64,000 bases of DNA from positions 56,755 to 120,754 of the forward strand of contig CAIVQH010000018.1 in assembly GCA_903907995.1 (NCBI GenBank), read 5' to 3'. This document shows positions 10,010-20,505 of this stretch, piece after piece. The notes under the pieces were generated by a model. The model was not told the DNA's origin, made no database searches, and saw only the letters and a program-made list of their open reading frames with translations. The translations under genes were made by a program, and so were the position numbers. Every line of letters begins with the position of its first letter. Position 1 is the stretch's first letter. This stretch comes from an uncultured Verrucomicrobiota bacterium (GTDB lineage: Bacteria > Verrucomicrobiota > Verrucomicrobiia > Limisphaerales > UBA9464).

Positions 10010-10040
10010 GAACGTCCAACTTTGAACGTCCAACGTTCAA
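10010..10040. repeat. Solo copy of dispersed repeat E
   Basis: GAACGTCCAACTTTGAACGTCCAACGTTCAA, near-identical to 2509-2539. Confidence 0.7.
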
Positions 10041-10050
10041 CCGCCTGCGT

Positions 10051-10752
10051 TCAGGCCACCTCGGTGACCGTCGCGGCCTTCTTGGCGGCTGCTTGGCGGC
10101 TGCGGCGCCAGGCGAAGAAGCCGGCCCCGACGAGGAACGCGCCCGCCGCGTACGTGCCCGGCTCCGGCACGAGGCGGATGTCGTCGATGGCGAAGTCGTT
10201 GCCGCCGGCGACGGTGTTGCTGTCCACGAGGCGGATCGTGGCGCTGTTGGTGCCGGTGCTGGTCCAGTTGAGGGAGAACTGCTGCCAGGTGGCCGCGCTG
10301 CTAGGAGCGGTGAACGTGGTGGTTTGCAGCGTGTTGTTAATATACACTTGCAGGACCGCAGGCGTACCCGCGACCGCGCTGGCCATCCACAGGCTGAACG
10401 TGAAGTTGCGACCGGCAGTGACCGAGACCGTCTCCTGCCACAGGGACTTGCTGGCGACCGTCGAGCCGTTGACCACCATCATGTTGCCCGAACCCGTCGT
10501 GTGGTCCCCAAAGCTGGAGAACCCGGAGTGGGTGTTGTTGGGGTTGGTGGAGACGTAGTAGTTGCCCTCGCCGCCGCCGCCGTCGCCGCCCGAGGAAAGA
10601 CTGGAGCTGTAGCTGTAGCCGGAAGTGAACCCCGTGTTGCCCGAGCTGAAGTCACCGTTGACGATCAGGTTCTGCGCCATGGCCGCAACCTGGCAGAGGC
10701 CCAGCAGGGCCAGTCCACCGGCGGCGATCTTCATGGAGCGGTATAGGTTCAT
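10051..10752 (-). CDS. PEP-CTERM sorting domain-containing protein
   Basis: Signal peptide, NLIVNGDFSSG..., FAIDDIRLVPEPGTYAAGAFLVGAGFFAWRRSRQ. Confidence 0.92.
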   Translation of the reverse strand: MNLYRSMKIAAGGLALLGLCQVAAMAQNLIVNGDFSSGNTGFTSGYSYSSSLSSGGDGGGGEGNYYVSTNPNNTHSGFSSFGDHTTGSGNMMVVNGSTVASKSLWQETVSVTAGRNFTFSLWMASAVAGTPAVLQVYINNTLQTTTFTAPSSAATWQQFSLNWTSTGTNSATIRLVDSNTVAGGNDFAIDDIRLVPEPGTYAAGAFLVGAGFFAWRRSRQAAAKKAATVTEVA

Positions 10753-10846
10753 CCGTTACGGGACAAACCCTCGCCGGTTTTCGCCGCACCCAACAACCCG
10801 GACACGGTTAAGCGCAGGACTTACCGGGGGATGATTGCCGACAGAC

Positions 10847-10882
10847 TTCCCTAGGAGGTGCTGAACGGGCCTCCTTAGGGAA
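10847..10882. promoter_or_regulatory. Inverted repeat upstream of PEP-CTERM gene
   Basis: TTCCCTAGGAGG-tgctgaacggg-CCTCCTTAGGGAA. Confidence 0.4.
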
Positions 10883-11268
10883 CTGCCGGACCCAATTTCC
10901 AGGACAACTGTTCGGGTACCTAGGCAGGTGTTTCGGAGGCGGAGGTCGGTTGGGACAACCGGGTTGCCGGGGCTGTGCCCCAGCTTCCGCTAGAGAAAAT
11001 CGAAGCGGAACGGTGGAGACCAGCGTGGATTTCGCTGCTAAATACTGATAATAAGCAGGTTAGGAAATGAAGAAACGCCTTTTAAGCGCGGTTTGCCAAG
11101 GCCGCAGGAAGGAAACCGTGAGACCACGAGAACGACCGAAAAGCTAGGCAGCTTCCGCGTTAAATCCGAAGCCCCAGAGGGTCTCCTCTAAGGTGGGAGG
11201 CGGACCTCCAACGAAGCGGAAAGCGTTGCCGCTGACAAGCTAACCCGGCACCCGGCTCGGACCGCCGG

Positions 11269-11856
11269 CTACTTCTTTTCCTTTTCCGCAGCCGCAGCGG
11301 CGGCCGCGTGCTCCTTCTTCACCTGCTCCACGAGGGTGTTGTAGTCCGTGACGGCCTTGTTGTAGTCCTCGGCCAGCTTGTTGTACTTGGCCGCGAGTTC
11401 CGCGCGGTCGTCGGCGATTTTCTTGATCGCCTCATTCTGCTGCTTCACCGACTCGTTTTGCTGGCGGATGGCCTCGTTGGCCTTGTCCAGCGCGTCCTTG
11501 TAAACGGTGACCGAGTTGGTGGCCCGGCCGAGGTCGAATTCGCTGCGCTTGAGGTCGGCCTTGAGGCGGCTGACCTCGGCCTTGTTGGTCTTCACTGACT
11601 CGTCCAGATCCTTGCGGAGGGCTTCGAGGCGGGCGATCTCATCCGCATAGCGCTTGTTGGCCTGATCCTTTTCCGCGAGCTGCACGTCCACGTCGCGCTT
11701 ACTCTTGCGCTCATCCTCCACCAGCTTGCGGAGGCGGGCAGCATCCCACCACTGGAAGACGCAGAGCGCGCAGAGGGCGGCAGCGAGCGTGATGAGGATG
11801 CCAACGCCGATGCTGGCGTTTTCGCGGCGGCGGGCGGATACGGCTACGGCTTTCAT
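11269..11856 (-). CDS. Membrane-anchored coiled-coil protein
   Basis: N-terminal TM (GVGILITLAAALCALCVF) then heptad-rich QQNESVKQQNEAIKK...AAKYNKLAEDYNKAV. Confidence 0.7.
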   Translation of the reverse strand: MKAVAVSARRRENASIGVGILITLAAALCALCVFQWWDAARLRKLVEDERKSKRDVDVQLAEKDQANKRYADEIARLEALRKDLDESVKTNKAEVSRLKADLKRSEFDLGRATNSVTVYKDALDKANEAIRQQNESVKQQNEAIKKIADDRAELAAKYNKLAEDYNKAVTDYNTLVEQVKKEHAAAAAAAEKEKK

Positions 11857-11929
11857 CCAGTATTTGATTGGTAGTCCAGGTCGAGGGTCGCGACCAACGG
11901 ACTCACGCTGGCAACAGAAGCGCCCTTTG

Positions 11930-12454
11930 TCAAAATCCGGTTGCGGCGGGTGACACTTTGGCAACGGTCCCTCCAATGGCCGGGAAGCGTTCCGCCAGCT
12001 TCTGTTGCCGGTAGCGGAAGATACGGGCCACGTCGTGGCGCACGAAGAGCCAGTTCACCAGGGCTCCGCCGGGCACGCGGTATTCCACCCGGTCGCGGCA
12101 GAGTGTGCCACCATCCTGTTCCTCAAACGTATGCCAGTGCCGCCAAAGCCGATACGGGCCCCTGCGTTGCTCATCCATGAACCGGAATGGCGGTTCCCAG
12201 ACCACAATCTCGGTCTGCCAGCGCAGGGGCAGGCCGTGAATGCGCAGCTGGTAATCAATCAGGGTGCCCGGAGCCATTATAATGGGCTGGGGCGTCAGAA
12301 CCCCGAAGCGGACCCAGGGCGGAGTGATGGCCTCCAGATTTGCGGCGTCCCCAAAAAAAGGAAACACCTCCGCTCGCGGACGGGGCAGCCAGAGTTCGGC
12401 GGTAAACAGGTGCGTTCCGGGCGGGGCGGGTTCGGCAAGATCTGGGCGGCTCAC
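11930..12454 (-). CDS. SRPBCC family protein
   Basis: ELWLPRPRAEVFPFFGDAANLEAITPPWVRFGVLTP... typical ligand-binding SRPBCC start. Confidence 0.8.
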   Translation of the reverse strand: MSRPDLAEPAPPGTHLFTAELWLPRPRAEVFPFFGDAANLEAITPPWVRFGVLTPQPIIMAPGTLIDYQLRIHGLPLRWQTEIVVWEPPFRFMDEQRRGPYRLWRHWHTFEEQDGGTLCRDRVEYRVPGGALVNWLFVRHDVARIFRYRQQKLAERFPAIGGTVAKVSPAATGF

Positions 12455-12535
12455 TGCCTACCTGTAGCCGGGAATGCTCCCAAGGCAAATCGGTCGGATG
12501 GTCGGGATTTACGGACAGGATGTCCTCAAATGACC

Positions 12536-12567
12536 GATCGTCCGGCGAGGGTGCTCGCCGGACGATC
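12536..12567. terminator. Perfect 14-bp stem hairpin downstream of the Gfo/Idh/MocA gene
   Basis: GATCGTCCGGCGAG-ggtg-CTCGCCGGACGATC; no clear U-tract. Confidence 0.4.
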
Positions 12568-12587
12568 CGCGCCTCAGGCAGAGGTTT

Positions 12588-13742
12588 TCAGATCCCCTTG
12601 ACCTGTTTCACCTTGGCCCACTTCTTGGTCTTCGCGGAAGCGAGCACGGCATCCACCACGTAATCCGTGGCGAGGCCGTCCTTGAAGTCCGGCTTGCAGC
12701 CCTTGCCGCTCTCGAGGCCGCGGACGAATTCGACCATGGCGTGCACGAAGCTGTGTTCGTAACCGAGCTGGAGGCCGGGCACCCACCAGTTGCCACAATA
12801 GGGATGGTCGCCGTCGGAGACGTGGACGCTCTTCCAGCCGCGCTCCTGGCCCTCGTCGCTGTAGTCGAAGATCTGCAGGCGGTGCAGGTCATGGAGGTCC
12901 CACTTGAGGGACATCTTCTCGCCGTTCACTTCGAAAGTGTAGAGCGCCTTGTGGCCGCGGGCGTAGCGGGTGGACTCGAAGAGGCCGAGGGAACCGTTGT
13001 TGAAATGGCAGTGGAAAAGGCAGGCGTCGTCGATGCTGACCTTCTCGACCTTGCCGGTAACGTTGTGCTTGCGCTCCTTCACGAAGGTCTCGGTCATCGC
13101 GCTCACATCCTTGATGCCGCCGTTGAGCCAGAGCGCGGTGTCAATGCAGTGCGCGAGCAGGTCACCCGTGACGCCGGAGCCGGCGACCTTGGCGTCCAGC
13201 CGCCACAGGCCGGTGCCGCCCTGCGGCAGCTCGGGGTTGATGGTCCAGTCCTGGAGGAAGTTGGCGCGGTAGTGGAAGACCCGGCCGAGCTTGCCGGAGT
13301 CGATGATGTTCTTGGCCAGGACGACGGCCGGGCAGCGGCGGTAGTTGTACCAGACCATGTTCGGCACGCCGGCCTTCTCGATGGCCTTGAGCATCTTCTC
13401 GGCTTCCTTGGCATTCAGGCCTAGGGGCTTCTCGCAGAGGATCATCTTGCCCGCCTTGGCGGCGGCGATGGCCTGCTCGGCGTGCATGTTGTTCGGCGTG
13501 GCGATGTCGATCACATCGATGTCGTCGCGCGCGATGAGCTTGCGCCAGTCGGTCTCGATGGACTTGTAGCCCCACTTGTCCGCGAACTCCTGCACCTTGG
13601 CGACGTCGCGGCCGCAGACCGCCTGCGGGATCACCTCGTAGCTGGAGGGGAAGAAGTGGTTGACCTGGTGAAAGGCGTTGCTGTGGGCGCGGCCCATGAA
13701 GCTGTAGCCGATGAGTCCGATGCGAAGTTGTTTCTTGGCCAT
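12588..13742 (-). CDS. Gfo/Idh/MocA family oxidoreductase
   Basis: [57 protein letters not shown]. Confidence 0.9.
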   Translation of the reverse strand: MAKKQLRIGLIGYSFMGRAHSNAFHQVNHFFPSSYEVIPQAVCGRDVAKVQEFADKWGYKSIETDWRKLIARDDIDVIDIATPNNMHAEQAIAAAKAGKMILCEKPLGLNAKEAEKMLKAIEKAGVPNMVWYNYRRCPAVVLAKNIIDSGKLGRVFHYRANFLQDWTINPELPQGGTGLWRLDAKVAGSGVTGDLLAHCIDTALWLNGGIKDVSAMTETFVKERKHNVTGKVEKVSIDDACLFHCHFNNGSLGLFESTRYARGHKALYTFEVNGEKMSLKWDLHDLHRLQIFDYSDEGQERGWKSVHVSDGDHPYCGNWWVPGLQLGYEHSFVHAMVEFVRGLESGKGCKPDFKDGLATDYVVDAVLASAKTKKWAKVKQVKGI

Positions 13743-13908
13743 AAACGTGTGATGCGGTGAAGCGCCCAAACGGTTTCCAGAACGCAGCGGCGGGGCAAGC
13801 GCGAAGTCAGGGGTCTTGATTCCTAATTCATCATCCGTAATGCCTCCTTCATCCTTTTTCCCGCCGCTTGCCTTCCGTGGTCCGCGTCGGGGAGGCTCGG
13901 CCGTCTCT

Positions 13909-15075
13909 GTGAAACCGCTGTCCATCATGGTCGTTGCCGGGGAACCGAGCGGCGACCAGCTCGCGGCCGAGCTCGTGCGCGCCCTGCGGGCCGAGGCTGC
14001 TCCGTTTGCGCCGACCTTTTTCGGGGCCGGCGGCGAACGCATGGCGGCGGCCGGTGTCGAGCTGGCCCTGGATCTGACTCGGCACGCGGTGATCGGCATT
14101 CCGACGCCGGGCCAGTACGCGAAGTTCCGGCACTTCCGTGATGACCTTGTGGCCCTCGCGGCGGCGCGCACCCCGGACATCGTGGTGTGCGTCGATTTCT
14201 TCGCCTTCAACGGCAGCCTGGCGGAGCGCATCCGGGCCGAGTCGATGAAGCGGGCGGGGATTTTCCAGAACTGGCGGCCCAAGTTGGTGCAGTACGTCTC
14301 GCCTCAGGTGTGGGCCTCCCGCGCCGGTCGGGCGAAGCGGCTGGAACACACGCACGACCTGCTCCTGAGCATCCTGCCCTTTGAGGCTGCCTGGTACGCC
14401 CGGCATGCGCCCGGGTTGCGTGTGGAATTTGTGGGGCACCCATTGGTGGAGCGGCACGCGGCCCGCAGACTGAACGCCTCGCCTGACGCGAAGCCGGAAG
14501 CGGCTGCGTCCCCGGAACTGCTGCTGCTGCCCGGCAGCCGGGCAGGGGAACTCCGCCGGCACTTGCCGGTGATGCTGGCGGCGGCGAAGCGAATCGAGGC
14601 GGAGACCGGCGCGAAGCTGCGCATGGTCCTGCCCGCCGCGACACTCGCGAAGCAGACGGAGCCCCTGATTGCAGACGTACCCGGCCTGACGCTCCAGATC
14701 GGCGGACTGCCCGAAGCGCTGGCGCGGGCCACGGTCGCGCTCGCCTCGACCGGCACCGTGACGCTGGAGTGCGCGTGGTTCGGCGTGCCAACCGTCGCCC
14801 TCTACAAGACCTCGCCGCTGACCTATGCGATCGGCAAGCGCATCGTGACGGTGAAATTCCTGGCCATGCCGAACCTCCTCGCCAACGAGGCGGTGATGCC
14901 TGAGTTCATCCAGCATGAGGCCACACCCGAAAACCTCGCGAATGCGGTCATCGCGCTCCTGAAAGATGCTCCCCGTCGCGCCGCCGTGCGCGGCCGTCTG
15001 GCCTCAGTCGTAGCTTCCCTCGGAACCCCTGGTGCCAGTCACCGTGCCGCCCACGCCATCCTCTCGTTGGCATAG
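13909..15075 (+). CDS. lpxB: Lipid-A-disaccharide synthase
   Basis: [72 protein letters not shown]; start uncertain (GTG 13909 or ATG 13927). Confidence 0.88.
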   Translation: MKPLSIMVVAGEPSGDQLAAELVRALRAEAAPFAPTFFGAGGERMAAAGVELALDLTRHAVIGIPTPGQYAKFRHFRDDLVALAAARTPDIVVCVDFFAFNGSLAERIRAESMKRAGIFQNWRPKLVQYVSPQVWASRAGRAKRLEHTHDLLLSILPFEAAWYARHAPGLRVEFVGHPLVERHAARRLNASPDAKPEAAASPELLLLPGSRAGELRRHLPVMLAAAKRIEAETGAKLRMVLPAATLAKQTEPLIADVPGLTLQIGGLPEALARATVALASTGTVTLECAWFGVPTVALYKTSPLTYAIGKRIVTVKFLAMPNLLANEAVMPEFIQHEATPENLANAVIALLKDAPRRAAVRGRLASVVASLGTPGASHRAAHAILSLA

Positions 15076-15116
15076 GCGGGGGCGCGCCGTTCGAAATTCG
15101 GAACTCGAAATTCTCC

Positions 15117-16349
<1,233 letters not shown>

Positions 16350-16504
16350 CTAAGATGCTTTCAATCAGCAGTTTAAAATATTCTAAATCAGGTGTATTGC
16401 TTTCCTTGGCAACCCGTCCACGCAATCGAAATCCATTTGCGAAACTCTAGGTTTGACTGCGCTGTATGGTAGGACGATAACTCTTCCGTCCACACGATAT
16501 ACCT

Positions 16505-17416
16505 ATGCAAAAATTGATTTCCAAAACCCGCACGCTGCCACGGCGCGGATTTACGCTGATCGAACTGCTGGTGGTGATTGCGATCATCGCGATCTTGGCC
16601 GGCATGCTCCTGCCTGCTCTGTCCAAGGCCAAGACCAAGGCGATGCAGACCCAAGTGCTCAATAACGACCACCAGCTGATCCTGGCACTTCATCTCTACG
16701 CAAGCGACTACACTGATTTCCTCCCCCCGAATCCCGACGACGGCAATAGCACTCCCGGGTACAACTGGTGCCCAGGAAATGTGTCCATCGGTTCGGCGGA
16801 TGAGGGCAATGTCGACCTCCTCAAGGATCCGAAGCGGTTCCTCCTTCTTCCATATATTGGAAACAACATCGCCATTTTGAAGAGTCCGTTTGACAATCGG
16901 AAGGTCAAACCCCCCTTTAAGTCAAAAGACGGTACGACCTACACGCAGGCCGCGCGGTCAATGTCCATGTCCCAAGCGGTGGGAACCAATCCTTACAAGG
17001 CCAATTCGCGGGTGCCTGTCGACGGTCCCTGGCTGGATGGCAATCATGGACACACCGCCAACAAGACCTATTTCTGCTATGGCAAGATGGCGGATTTCAA
17101 TTCTCCCGGGGCTTCCCAAACATGGATATTCCTCGATGAGGATCCGTATAGCATCAATGACGGCGGATTCGCAGTCGCTGCGGAGACTCCGTCATGGATT
17201 GACTGGCCCGCAACCTTCGCCTTGAACGGCGCTTCATTCGCATTTGCGGATGGACATGGTGAAATCCACAAATGGGCTTCTGGTGAAACCAAGGTGATAA
17301 ACGGCAACGTGGGTCAGCGCGCTCCCAAGACTGCCCAAGGCAAAGCGGATCGGACTTGGATCAGCGCCCGCACCTCGGCACGTGTGGATGGCCAGCCGCT
17401 CAAGCCCTTCAACTGA
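16505..17416 (+). CDS. Prepilin-type N-terminal cleavage/methylation domain protein (pseudopilin)
   Basis: [35 protein letters not shown]-terminal [14 protein letters not shown]. Confidence 0.9.
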   Translation: MQKLISKTRTLPRRGFTLIELLVVIAIIAILAGMLLPALSKAKTKAMQTQVLNNDHQLILALHLYASDYTDFLPPNPDDGNSTPGYNWCPGNVSIGSADEGNVDLLKDPKRFLLLPYIGNNIAILKSPFDNRKVKPPFKSKDGTTYTQAARSMSMSQAVGTNPYKANSRVPVDGPWLDGNHGHTANKTYFCYGKMADFNSPGASQTWIFLDEDPYSINDGGFAVAAETPSWIDWPATFALNGASFAFADGHGEIHKWASGETKVINGNVGQRAPKTAQGKADRTWISARTSARVDGQPLKPFN

Positions 17417-17560
17417 CACCAGGAGCATATTCCGCGCATCTCTAGCGCTTCCACGTGCCAAGGCTTCGGCAAGGGCGAATGGTGAGACAAGAGGTGCAGC
17501 CAAGAGCGAGATCCAGTGGCGCACCTATGGCAAGGACGCCATGGCCGTCAAACCCTCCTA

Positions 17561-17858
17561 AGCTTGGCTTTTTGCGGAGGTGCAACCTGACAGCATCAAC
17601 GACACCGGTTTTTCCAATGCAAAGGCCGGCGCGGAAAGGCCACACGTGACCAACGGTCAGATCATCGACCCGTCCGCCTTCACTCATCGCGAGATGCGTT
17701 CGGCTTTCCCTTTTGCCGCTGGGCAATCGGAAATCCATCGTTGCGATCGCAGCAAGATCGGGCTAGGTGCCAAACATGTGACGGCTGAAGTACAGCCCAG
17801 TGTCCCGGCCGGTGATGCGAGAAGGATGTTTGCCGGTTTTTTCAGGACACCGCAGTGA
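17561..17858 (+). pseudogene. Possible degraded C-terminal remnant of a second pseudopilin gene
   Basis: QPDSINDTGF and FPFAAGQSEIHRC parallel SINDGGF and [13 protein letters not shown] of the upstream intact gene; no N-terminal prepilin motif. Confidence 0.5.
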
Positions 17859-17891
17859 GCGTTTCGGACAGCCGAACCATTCCAATCCACG

Positions 17892-17919
17892 AAACCGCCG
17901 CCCTCAACGGCGGTTTTTT
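17892..17919 (+). terminator. Rho-independent terminator
   Basis: AACCGCCGccctcaaCGGCGGTTTTTT stem plus U-tract. Confidence 0.65.
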
Positions 17920-17928
17920 GTTTCCAGC

Positions 17929-18936
17929 GTGCCATCACCTACCCATACTCAACGGGGCCGTGCGTCCCAGATTCTGATCTTCTGCTGCGCCTGCTGGGCT
18001 TTCAGCTTCCCGGCGATGAAGGCGCTGGCGCTCGTGGGCGCCCGGAATGCCCCAGGGAGCGGCACGGTGTTCCTGGCCGCCCTTTGCGTGGTCACGCGAT
18101 TTACCGTGGCGGCCTTGCTGCTGGGCCTATTTTCTGCGCGGTCATTGGCCGGGTTGACGCGGAACGAGGTGAAGCAGGGCGCCGGACTGGGTCTCTTTGG
18201 CGGGATGGGGCTCGTGCTCCAAATGGACGGGATGAGCTATACCCATGCCTCGACCGCCGCGTTCCTGACCCAGGGCTATTGCATCTGGATTCCCCTGTGG
18301 TTCGCCTTGCGCCACGGCCGAATGCCCGCGCTGACCGTGTGGGGCAGCTCCCTGCTGGTGCTGATCGGCGCGGCGCTGCTGGCCGGGGTGGACTGGCATC
18401 ATTTCGCGCTGGGACGCGGCGAGTGGGAGAACCTCGGCGGTTCGGTGCTGTTTGCCGGCCAGATTCTCTGGCTGGAACGCAAGGATTTCGCGGGCAACGA
18501 TGTGAGGCGCTTTACCCTGGTGATGTTCGTGGTGATGGTGCTCACCAGCCTGCCGCTGGCCTTGGCCACCGCCGCGAAGCCGTCGGATCTGTTCCAGGCC
18601 TACGCCTCCGTTCCTGCGCTGGGATTGCTGGCCCTGCTCGTGGTGGTCTGTACGCTCATCTCGTTCCTGCTGGCCAATCGCTGGCAGCCGGAGGTGCCGG
18701 CGACGGAGGCCGGGCTGCTTTACTGCACCGAACCGGTGTTCACGAGCCTGGTGACGCTGTTCCTGCCGCAGATCATCTCCCGGTTTTCGGGCATTGATTA
18801 CCCCAACGAGCGGCTGACCTGGAATCTGCTGGTGGGCGGCGGGGTGATCCTCGCCGCCAACGTGTGGTTGCAGTTGCGGACAGCGGCCGGTGGAACAGGG
18901 GAGAAAGGTAGCGGGGGAGCGGGGGAGAGAGGGTGA
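17929..18936 (+). CDS. EamA/DMT superfamily transporter
   Basis: About ten TM segments; CCACWAFSFPAMKAL..., GMGLVLQMDGMSYTHASTAAFLTQGYCIWIPL; GTG start proposed. Confidence 0.8.
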   Translation: MPSPTHTQRGRASQILIFCCACWAFSFPAMKALALVGARNAPGSGTVFLAALCVVTRFTVAALLLGLFSARSLAGLTRNEVKQGAGLGLFGGMGLVLQMDGMSYTHASTAAFLTQGYCIWIPLWFALRHGRMPALTVWGSSLLVLIGAALLAGVDWHHFALGRGEWENLGGSVLFAGQILWLERKDFAGNDVRRFTLVMFVVMVLTSLPLALATAAKPSDLFQAYASVPALGLLALLVVVCTLISFLLANRWQPEVPATEAGLLYCTEPVFTSLVTLFLPQIISRFSGIDYPNERLTWNLLVGGGVILAANVWLQLRTAAGGTGEKGSGGAGERG

Positions 18937-18959
18937 GTGAGCCACTCCGTCAGTTCCCA

Positions 18960-19250
18960 GCTTTCGGCGAAGGAAAGGGGTCGGACAGGGTGAAAATCAT
19001 CCGCCTCACTTTGAAGGCCAAAGGCCTGGTCACAAGCCAGCCCAAGGCAAAGTGAGGCACGAGCGACGCCTTGGGGTGATGCCCAGAAGGGGCGAGGCAT
19101 GCCGGGCCGGTACAAAGAACCTTGCCGCGCTGAGTGCACCGCCCTTTTAGGGCTTGAACCATCGCGCGACTGAGAACCCAGGGCGACGCCAGACTTCGTC
19201 CAGCTTGCCCTGGGCTGGTTTGTGGCCGGGCCTTTGGCCCCTTAGCAGAG
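18960..19250. repeat. Multi-hairpin intergenic element, locus K2
   Basis: CCCAGGGCGACG...CTTGCCCTGGGCTGG (19177-19217), GCCCTTTTAGGGC, GGGCCTTTGGCCCC mini-hairpins. Confidence 0.5.
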
Positions 19251-19276
19251 TCTCGTTCGTTGAACTACCCTTGTCC

Positions 19277-20479
19277 TCAGTTCGCGCCGGGCAGGTTGAG
19301 CTTCAGCGGGTCGATCACCGTGGCGGGCGTGTCGCCGGCCGGATTCGGGTTCGGGGCGGCGCTCTTATCCACGAGCAGCTCGCTGCGCTTCTTCAGCAGG
19401 GAATCCAGCGTCCATTTGCCCACCGTGAAAGTCCATTTGGAGAGCGCCTGTTCCGCCTTCAGCTTCTCCTGCTGTTTGGCGAGCTTGTCGGCGAATTCCT
19501 TGTCGAGTTTGGCCTTGTCTTCCGGCTTCTCGTCCTTGCCCGGTGTCCGCTCCTTCACCAGCGAGGCGTCCACGCTGACCTGGACGGGATAGCTGTCCTC
19601 GCCCTGCGGTTTGCCGATGTGGAGTTTGTAAGCAAAGCCGGTCGCCGTCCTGACCAGGGCCTCGACCGGCTGGTCCAGACCCAGCGCCTTGAGGTCGGGA
19701 TTCACCAGCACGTCGTTGAAGCTGGGGCCGTTCAGCAGGCTGCTGAAGGGCGTGAGCTTGTTCTTGTCCGCCTCCTCGCCGGCCTTCAGGTCGGCCAGCG
19801 TCCAGTCCGCGAATTCGTTGGTGCGCGTCAGCTGGAAGCTGTTGGTCGGCTCGCTGGCGGTCACCTGGACAAAGACGGGCTGCTCCACCTTGAAGAATTC
19901 CTTGGCCACCCATTCTTCGGGTTTCGGGTTGGCGTTGCTCAGCGGATCGGTGACGACGGCGACGGAGGACAGGTCGTTCCCCACCATCACATAACGGCCG
20001 TCCGGCATGGCTCCCATGCCGAAGGGCGAATTGTCCTCCGCACCGCCCTTGCTGTGCTTTTTGCCCAGCAGGATGGTCTTCAGCGCCTTGCCATCGCTGC
20101 CGAGCAGTTCGACGACGGTCGCGGTATCCCTGGACAGCTCCAGCATACCCAGGCGGGAGGCCCCGACTCGTTGCGGCTGGGCCACCTTGAGCTCGGAGAG
20201 CTTGCGGACGAGTTCGGCAACCTCCCCGAAATTGGCGGGATAGCCGCCCCGTTCCTTCACGGTCCAGCCATCGCCGGATTTCACCACGTTGAGCACGTTT
20301 GTGCCCTGGCTCAGGCGCAGGGCAGTCACGGCATTGACGTCAAACGTGCCCAGCAGCTTCCCCCCCATGTCGGTGGTGGAGCGGTTATAATCGGCCTGGC
20401 GGTTCTTGAGGACCATCAGCCCGCCGCCTCCGAGGGCAATGGCGGCAATCACCAACAGCAGCAGTTGCTTCGACTTCAT
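19277..20479 (-). CDS. DUF4340 domain-containing protein
   Basis: MKSKQLLLLVIAAIALGG...; lipoprotein/periplasmic organisation, gene order after GldG-like gene. Confidence 0.75.
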   Translation of the reverse strand: MKSKQLLLLVIAAIALGGGGLMVLKNRQADYNRSTTDMGGKLLGTFDVNAVTALRLSQGTNVLNVVKSGDGWTVKERGGYPANFGEVAELVRKLSELKVAQPQRVGASRLGMLELSRDTATVVELLGSDGKALKTILLGKKHSKGGAEDNSPFGMGAMPDGRYVMVGNDLSSVAVVTDPLSNANPKPEEWVAKEFFKVEQPVFVQVTASEPTNSFQLTRTNEFADWTLADLKAGEEADKNKLTPFSSLLNGPSFNDVLVNPDLKALGLDQPVEALVRTATGFAYKLHIGKPQGEDSYPVQVSVDASLVKERTPGKDEKPEDKAKLDKEFADKLAKQQEKLKAEQALSKWTFTVGKWTLDSLLKKRSELLVDKSAAPNPNPAGDTPATVIDPLKLNLPGAN

Positions 20480-20505
20480 AGGTTCCGGTCAGGAAAGGGT
20501 TGGAA

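Noticed and set aside
10753-11268. tmRNA, RNase P RNA or 6S RNA
   Set aside because: Searched by eye for tmRNA ends, RNase P core GAGGAAAGTCC and similar; none found, so left as unexplained non-coding DNA.
13849-14916. 355 aa minus-strand ORF and the N-terminal extension of ORF 12588..14282
   Set aside because: Antisense to lpxB; the real oxidoreductase starts at [12 protein letters not shown] (13742).
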